The notes below the pieces were generated by a model. That model did no database searches and was not told the origin of the DNA. It worked only from the letters and a program-made list of their open reading frames with translations. A program made the position numbers and the translations under genes. From positions 39,494,217-39,558,216 of the forward strand of contig NC_133534.1 in NCBI RefSeq assembly GCF_048544455.1: a DNA stretch of 64,000 nt, written 5' to 3'. This DNA comes from Silene latifolia (Eukaryota; Streptophyta; Magnoliopsida; Caryophyllales; Caryophyllaceae). Positions 59,486-64,000 of this stretch are shown piece after piece; position 1 is the stretch's first letter, and the number at the start of each line of letters is the position of its first letter.

Positions 59486-59791
59486 TCTCCTCTACAACTA
59501 CACAGCAAACAATGCGCCTTTTTCTGTTGTCGGTCCATGTGGGAGATTATCACCCGAAAGTATATCAACATAGAGTCACCGGTTAGTGTGTTTTAATAAC
59601 TATTTCAAACGTAAATTGGGTTTAATTCTGAGTAATATTCCACTTATTTTGTCTATTTTGATTAAGTATATTTTAATTTGTAGTTCCCACCTTTAATCAA
59701 CAACAAAGACCCAACTTATTCGAAGGAAGACATCGCCGACATGAGAAATAAGTGGACCACTTATTTTCTTTCATTAACGGATGGTCAATAG
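59486..59791 (+). pseudogene. Ulp1-type cysteine protease fragment, C-terminal exons
   Basis: Exon 1 (59486-59581) reads SPLQLHSKQCAFFCCRSMWE, then IITRKYINIESP. The donor G/GTTAGTG at 59582 and acceptor TTTGTAG at 59683 remove 102 bp, and exon 2 (59684-59791) continues FPPLINNKDPTYSKEDIADM then RNKWTTYFLSLTDGQ to a stop. The pattern resembles the C-terminus of Ulp1 (C48) peptidases: Gln before a Cys-Gly-Tyr-Tyr-like motif (Cys at 59513 would be the nucleophile; Gly is Ala here), then a helix and the IRxxWAxxFL-like end. Ulp1 proteins cleave SUMO, and related ORFs are known in plant CACTA and Mutator-like elements. The His and Asp of the triad were not found upstream. Confidence 0.5.
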
Positions 59792-59928
59792 TCCGCTCAT
59801 TATGTATGTGTGTATATAGAGCAATGTGTATTTAGTTTTGGTCACCTTGTTTATAATATTTTGATGTTGGGTTGAATAGATCAATCTGTGTAATATTCTA
59901 ATGGTACAGGATTGAATTTTTGCAATGC

Positions 59929-60005
59929 GCAGCTGCTAAAATGTTATTTTGCAGTAGCATTTCAGCGGAACCCGCTATTGCAAAAATTAACATTTCAGCA
60001 GCTGC
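59929..60005. ncRNA. Candidate miRNA-like or siRNA-generating foldback
   Basis: The arms 59929-59958 and 59974-60005 are reverse complements with two mismatches and a small bulge, giving a stem of about 30 bp and a loop of about 15 nt. Length and shape resemble a young plant miRNA precursor or a small MITE-like hairpin. It lies between the Ulp1-like exons and the right subterminal region of the outer CACTA. No expression evidence is available from sequence. Confidence 0.4.
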
Positions 60006-60049
60006 TGGAACCTGCTAAAACAATTTTTTAAAAAAATATTTATAAATTT

Positions 60050-60521
60050 GATTACGGTTAAAAATAAAACTGTGGTCAATAAATATATTGACAACGGTTG
60101 CATTTAAATAGAAACCCGTTGAATATTCATCCATAATGCTACGGCCAAAAATATAATATAACGAAATAAAACCGTTGTCGAATTCATGACATTTAAAACG
60201 GTTTAATAAGCATAAACCGTTGTCATATTTAATACTATTTTACAACGGTTTTGTTTCAGTAAAACTGTTGTCATAGGTTTCCGTAGAGCATTTCAACTAA
60301 TACTACCACGGTTTCAATATTATAGACAACGGTTTTTGAACTGTTCTTAATATTGTATTACGGTTATTTGAACCCGTTATTTACATTTCATAACGGTTCC
60401 GCCTTTTTAACAATCGTGGTCACAAAATAACAACGGTCGATGTAATAACAGTTCTGTGTTTTGTATTACAACGGTATATCACCTTATCTAACCGTTGTTG
60501 CACCTATTATTTGGCGTAGTG
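60050..60521 (+). repeat. Right terminal and subterminal region of the outer CACTA
   Basis: More than a dozen AACGGTT/AACCGTT-type motifs in both orientations lead into the terminal repeat ATTTGGCGTAGTG, mirroring the left end. Confidence 0.85.
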
Positions 60522-60524
60522 CTA

Positions 60525-61574
60525 TCATGACTAAACAAATGATTACGAGTATATACGTAATAAAGCACACTTGTCATTATCAAAACATAAACATATAACC
60601 ATATGGTCCATAAATAGTTTTAAAATACGTATAATGAGTTAGTGCACAATGAGCTTATATATAAAATGATTTAATGTTATAATTTAGGTTGAAAGAGAAA
60701 TTGAGTTAAATTTCACTTATTATCAAAGTTATGGGGCCTAATTACTATATTTGTAAGTTATGGGGCTTAATTTCACAATTGGTCAAAGTTAAGGAGGCCA
60801 ATTACCACTTTCACGTAATCCAAGCATGTATTTAAGGTACTAATGGACGATATGCGACTATTTATCTCACCTGACAAGTCGTAAATCTTAGGGTCCGGAA
60901 TCCCAATCTTGCTCATTTGGGCTGGGTTTGGGCTCATAAAATATGCCCATACATTTGGCCCAGCCTAAGCCCGAATGGGACCGGACCACGATCACCTCTA
61001 GTACTTTTTAAGAGAGACTAGTTGTTTACCTAAAAACAATTTATAAGGATGAATTTGTAAAGAAAAATCAAGTCCCAACAAAGTATTTTAAAAGTCAATT
61101 GATTTTTTGTTTTCGTGTTAAACTTAAAGGGACATAAATATGATAGATAAGATAGGCAAAATGTTTCGAGAGTACGGAAAAATTATTCCACCGGTTCAAT
61201 GATAAAGATTTTCTCTTTCGGGTCTTCTCTATGAACTTCTCCCCTTAAAAATAAATAAAATACATTATATTTTGCTTTACATGATGACAAATGCAAGTTG
61301 CTTGAATATAATCTTATATGTACGTGAGAAGAGAATATTAGATAAGACTTGAGATAAACGGTCCACAACATTGCTCATTCAAGTAGAGTGCTATTTAGTC
61401 GTTTTAAACTTATAATCGACATATTCGTCGTAAGAGACATTAGTTGAATTTTAAATTTAATGGAAAATTCACGTGGTATCTCCGAACTTTGCTACTTTAC
61501 ACATGTTTCCAGTATTTTAAGTTTGTGTACATAGTACCCTCCGCGTTTGATTTCCGTGCACAACATACCTATTT
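60525..61574. other. AT-rich flank, no gene seen
   Basis: No ORF with recognisable protein and no RNA gene is seen. Around 60890-61010 a GC-richer phrase (GGGTCCGG, TTGGGCTGGG, CCCGAATGGG, CCGGACC) has partial inverted symmetry and may be an old short repeat. Confidence 0.4.
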
Positions 61575-61720
61575 ATGTTAACAACAACAACAACATTACC
61601 CCATTGCCTCAATGGCTTCCGCAAATTGCGGGGGTAAGGGGGGTCGGATGTACGCAGCCTTACCTTTGTGTTAGCAACACAAAGAGATTGTTTCCGCATG
61701 ACCCAAGATGAAAATTGCGT
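61575..61720 (+). mobile_element. SINE-like remnant (Au/U-type)
   Basis: The phrases AACAACAACAACAACATTACCC, CCTCAATGGCTTCCGC, GGGGTCGGATGTACGCAGCC and TTGTTTCCGCATGACCC follow each other as in a widespread plant tRNA-derived SINE family. A clear 5' promoter head and target duplication were not found. The family name is from memory. Confidence 0.5.
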
Positions 61721-62124
61721 CGAGAACTTCATCGAAGGACCGCTACTTCACAAAAGAAAGAAGTCCAACCACTTTAGTGAGTCATTTTTATTTATTCCAT
61801 TATAATCCATAACCAAAGAGTAATGAGTCTTTACTTCTAAAAAGGAATTAGGAATCGGCCAATTTTTTGTTCAAGAATGATTAACTCATCATTGTCTACG
61901 ATTTGAGGAAAAAAGTATCGACTGACATTTTTTTGGTGTTTTTTATTTATTTATTTTTATGCGGAAATATCAAATCAACCATAATTTTAAACTTAAATTT
62001 CCGAATGACCATTATCCGTTTTATCAAATTATAGATCACGAAGTGGTAATCAATTTCTTTAAAAAAAATGCTCAATTACGATTTCTGGCTATAATTTATG
62101 CTCAATTGAAGATTTTAAGAACGA

Positions 62125-62240
62125 TAAAAATGACATGTCACTCTCGGGTGCCTTATCTGATATACGTGGTTTGCAGACCGGGGGTTTACCGTTTACCCGA
62201 TGCGCATCAAAGACAGCGGCTACGGATCCCTTCGACAAAA
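62125..62240 (+). mobile_element. SINE-like 3' fragment
   Basis: The order GTGGTTTGCAG, GGGTTTACC, GATGCGCATCAAAGACAGCGG and GGATCCCTTCGAC, followed by an A-rich run, resembles the 3' half of a common plant SINE ending in poly-A. The 5' half is missing or unrecognisable. Confidence 0.4.
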
Positions 62241-62319
62241 AAATAAAAATTAAAAATGTCATGTAATCAAATTTAAAAGTTGAATATGAGTCTATGATGT
62301 ATAAAAAGACAAAGTTTAG

Positions 62320-63374
62320 GGGGCGTTTGGTTCAATATCATGGAATGGAATTGATTGGAAATATGAATTCATAATGGTATGATGTTCTAAATCCATTCCC
62401 TATAAACTTGTTTGGTTCATCTTAAAATTGTAGAAGAGAGGAATGAAGTTTGATACCAAGGTGGAAGTTAGATATGAGATTTTAGGGGGTTGGAATCTCC
62501 CCTACTACTAAGAGAATAAAATTCTCAAATAGTTTTCCCGCCTAACTTACACTACTCTTTGATGGGTCAATCTAAGTTGGGCCGTCGACTTTTAATAAAT
62601 CAAATTTGCTTTTGCGTCAAGTCTAATTAACGTATGATTTGAATCAATTGAAAACCTATAAATGGAAACAAATGTATGCTTTGACTTTTCGAATAAATGC
62701 AATCCTATACATGGAAACAACCTCTCAAATTATGCAATCTTTACAATATTATCCCGAAAATATGCAATCACAATCAATTACCCCCTAATATATTATGCAA
62801 CTTTACAACATATCAATTGCACTCTCGAATTATGAAATCTTTATTTTAGTAATATGGAGTATATGGAGTATGGAGTATTTTTTAAATAATGTATCACAAT
62901 TTTTATGTATTTTCTTATAGGAAATAGAAAGTGAAATTGTTAGTTTTAATAATTTGTAAATTGTCTTTTTAGACGCGTAGTATATTATTTTTACCAGTTT
63001 TCTTAATAAGGCTAATAGGTTTTTTAACTAGATTTTACATCTAACTTAATTTCATAAATTAGTTCCCCTTATCGATTTAACATTATAGTGTTATTATTAA
63101 TAGTAAGCTTTCTTTTCTATCTACTTACTATTATTATATTTAGTATATTATAACATTAAATTAAAAGTAGCTTTAATTTATGTAAATAATTTTATTAAAA
63201 GTTCCTCTTTATAAATTTCATCTTAAAAATATCGTGCTATAGCACGGGAACTACACTAGTAGAGTTATAATACATTGATAAATATCTAACTTCATCCCAA
63301 AAAAAACTCCAACCAAACATTTAAATGGGGCAAATCCATTCCAATCCATTCTAAGAGAGCCAAGCAAACACCCC
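62320..63374. mobile_element. Terminal-inverted-repeat element interrupted by a Helitron
   Basis: The left end GGGGCGTTTGGTTCAATATC and the right end (reverse complement GGGGTGTTTGCTTGGC) are imperfect inverted repeats followed on both sides by GGAATGGA-type phrases, as in small non-autonomous DNA transposons of plants. Without the Helitron it is about 290 bp. No convincing target duplication was seen, so the superfamily is not assigned. Confidence 0.45.
62496..63259 (+). mobile_element. Small non-autonomous Helitron
   Basis: The 5' end is TCTCCCCTACTACTAAGAG, preceded by A. The 3' end has the perfect hairpin CGTGCTATAGCACG (63233-63246), followed 9 bp later by CTAG and then T. These fit Helitron rules: 5' TC, a 3' hairpin about 10 bp before CTRR, and insertion between A and T. 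It is about 764 bp, AT-rich, with no Rep/helicase coding. Confidence 0.75.
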
Positions 63375-63637
63375 ATCAGTGAATTTTCCGTAGATTTAAA
63401 AGGTGTCACAAAATTTGATCCGAGATTAAATAAGTTTCAACCTATCTACTCAAGAGTTGAGAGTTGAGACATCAAACAAAACCTAAACTCTAATATCGAA
63501 GCTCTCTATAGAAGCCCGATAAGTACAATTACAAGTAGAAGCCATTGAAGCTCAACCTAAGTATCTTCACCATTCATGTTAATAGGAGTAGTTGATTGAC
63601 ACACAAAATTAAGCAATTACAAAATCAAGAATTAACA
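63375..63637 (+). promoter_or_regulatory. Promoter and 5' UTR region of the KH-domain gene
   Basis: This 263 bp separates the transposon end from the start codon. A GATTAAATAAG TATA-like element lies at about 63423, and a CT/A-rich leader ends in AAGAATTAACAATGG, a good plant start context. No other gene is seen here. Confidence 0.4.
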
Positions 63638-64000
63638 ATGGCGGAATCATTCCAATCTCTTCCTTCCAAACGAACCCTAATTTCCGACAACAATCACACT
63701 CTCTCTCCTTCCAAACGCACCAAACAACAACACCAACAACCCCCTCCAATCCCCGCCGGCCACGCATCCATCCGCATCCTCTGCCACGCCTCACACATCG
63801 GCGGCTTCATCGGCAAATCCGGTTCCACCATCAAACAACTCCAGCTTGACACCGGGTCTAAGATCCGTGTCGACGACTCTCTCCAACCCGGCTCAGACTA
63901 CCGGGTCATCCACGTTTTGGGTCCCAGTGTTCCATCCACGAGGGTTAAATTGCGGAAACAGCCTGGTGACGTGTCGGAGGATGAGGTGGAGTATGGGGAG
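63638..64000 (+). CDS. KH-domain RNA-binding protein, N-terminal part (runs off window)
   Basis: The frame is open for 121 codons from ATG 63638 (context AACAATGG) to the last base. The protein begins MAESFQSLPSKRTLISDNN, with two SPSKRTK/LPSKRT-type basic patches that could act in nuclear import, then a Gln/Pro run. A KH domain starts near residue 42: SIRILCHASHIGGFIGKSG holds the GxxG RNA-contact loop (GKSG, residues 59-62), followed by STIKQLQLDTGSKIRVDD and VIHVLGP. This matches the first KH module of plant multi-KH proteins such as the HEN4/RCF3 group, which act in RNA processing. An acidic segment (SEDEVEYGE) begins at the edge. It is the only intact host-type gene here and is GC-richer than its surroundings. 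Confidence 0.9.
   Translation, partial: MAESFQSLPSKRTLISDNNHTLSPSKRTKQQHQQPPPIPAGHASIRILCHASHIGGFIGKSGSTIKQLQLDTGSKIRVDDSLQPGSDYRVIHVLGPSVPSTRVKLRKQPGDVSEDEVEYGE

Larger units (their letters stand above)
36555..60521 (+). mobile_element. Outer CACTA transposon with captured or encoded genes
   Basis: The termini are perfect inverted repeats CACTACGCCAAAT (36555) and ATTTGGCGTAGTG (to 60521). A 3-bp target duplication CTA (36552-36554 and 60522-60524), as expected for CACTA elements, flanks it. Subterminal regions (36590-37000 and 60050-60510) are packed with AACAACGGTT-type motifs in both orientations. The span of 23967 bp is mostly later insertions. Its own sequence is about 36555-37133 and 55936-60521 minus the LINE. 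Cargo is an XS-domain gene, two small unknown ORFs and a Ulp1-protease-like fragment. No TNP2/TnpD-like transposase was found, and an internal deletion at the left probably removed part of the element. Confidence 0.9.

Noticed and set aside
63609-63794. Minus-strand ORF over the KH-domain gene start
   Set aside because: It is the antisense shadow of the KH coding frame, Arg/Gly/Val-rich and without a promoter-like context.

Overview
The window is plant nuclear DNA, almost certainly from a eudicot. It is AT-rich, and nearly all of it is built from nested plant transposable elements: Ty3/gypsy, Athila-like, Ty1/copia, LARD-type elements, CACTA, LINE, SINE, Stowaway-like MITE and Helitron. The only clear host gene is the first exon of a KH-domain RNA-binding protein at the right edge (63638-64000). 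The species cannot be read from the sequence. Caryophyllales is a weak guess.

Left block (1-35437). The oldest layer is a decayed Ty3/gypsy element on the minus strand. Its 5' LTR, tRNA-Met primer site, gag and protease lie at 30604-35437, its RNase H and integrase lie at 1-1600, and its 3' end is off the window. An Athila-like element (1890-30598, plus strand, TSD ACCAC) sits inside the reverse transcriptase. Two members of one LARD-like family (3.2-3.3 kb LTRs, 2.2-2.3 kb non-coding interior) later inserted into it: one in its 5' LTR (2600-11384, plus, TSD TTTTC) and one in gag (12432-21140, minus, TSD GATTT). The Athila-like element codes for gag, protease and an ATHILA ORF-1-like protein. 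No reverse transcriptase, RNase H or integrase is visible, so it is probably non-autonomous.

Middle block (36555-60521). A CACTA transposon (terminus CACTACGCCAAAT, TSD CTA) carries a broken Ty1/copia element (37134-55935). That copia element holds a Stowaway-like MITE (39069-39286) and a second CACTA (41600-52572, TSD AAA). The second CACTA is filled by a rearranged third LARD-like element (42742-52010, TSD GAAAC) with one LTR inverted. To the right of the copia element, the outer CACTA keeps its own cargo: an XS-domain gene split by a LINE (56015-57458), two unrecognised small ORFs, and a spliced exon pair resembling the C-terminal part of a Ulp1-type cysteine protease (59486-59791). No TNP2-type transposase was seen.

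Right block (60525-64000). This holds two SINE-like remnants, a terminal-repeat element containing a small Helitron, and the KH-domain gene.

The signals most worth a second look are: the XS-domain gene carried by a transposon; arrays of the palindrome CTCGATCGAG and its variant CTCGGTCGAG in two unrelated retroelements, including inside a coding frame; an internal promoter and leader intron for the ATHILA-type ORF; a 77-nt foldback near the right end of the outer CACTA; and the inverted-LTR structure of the third LARD-like element.
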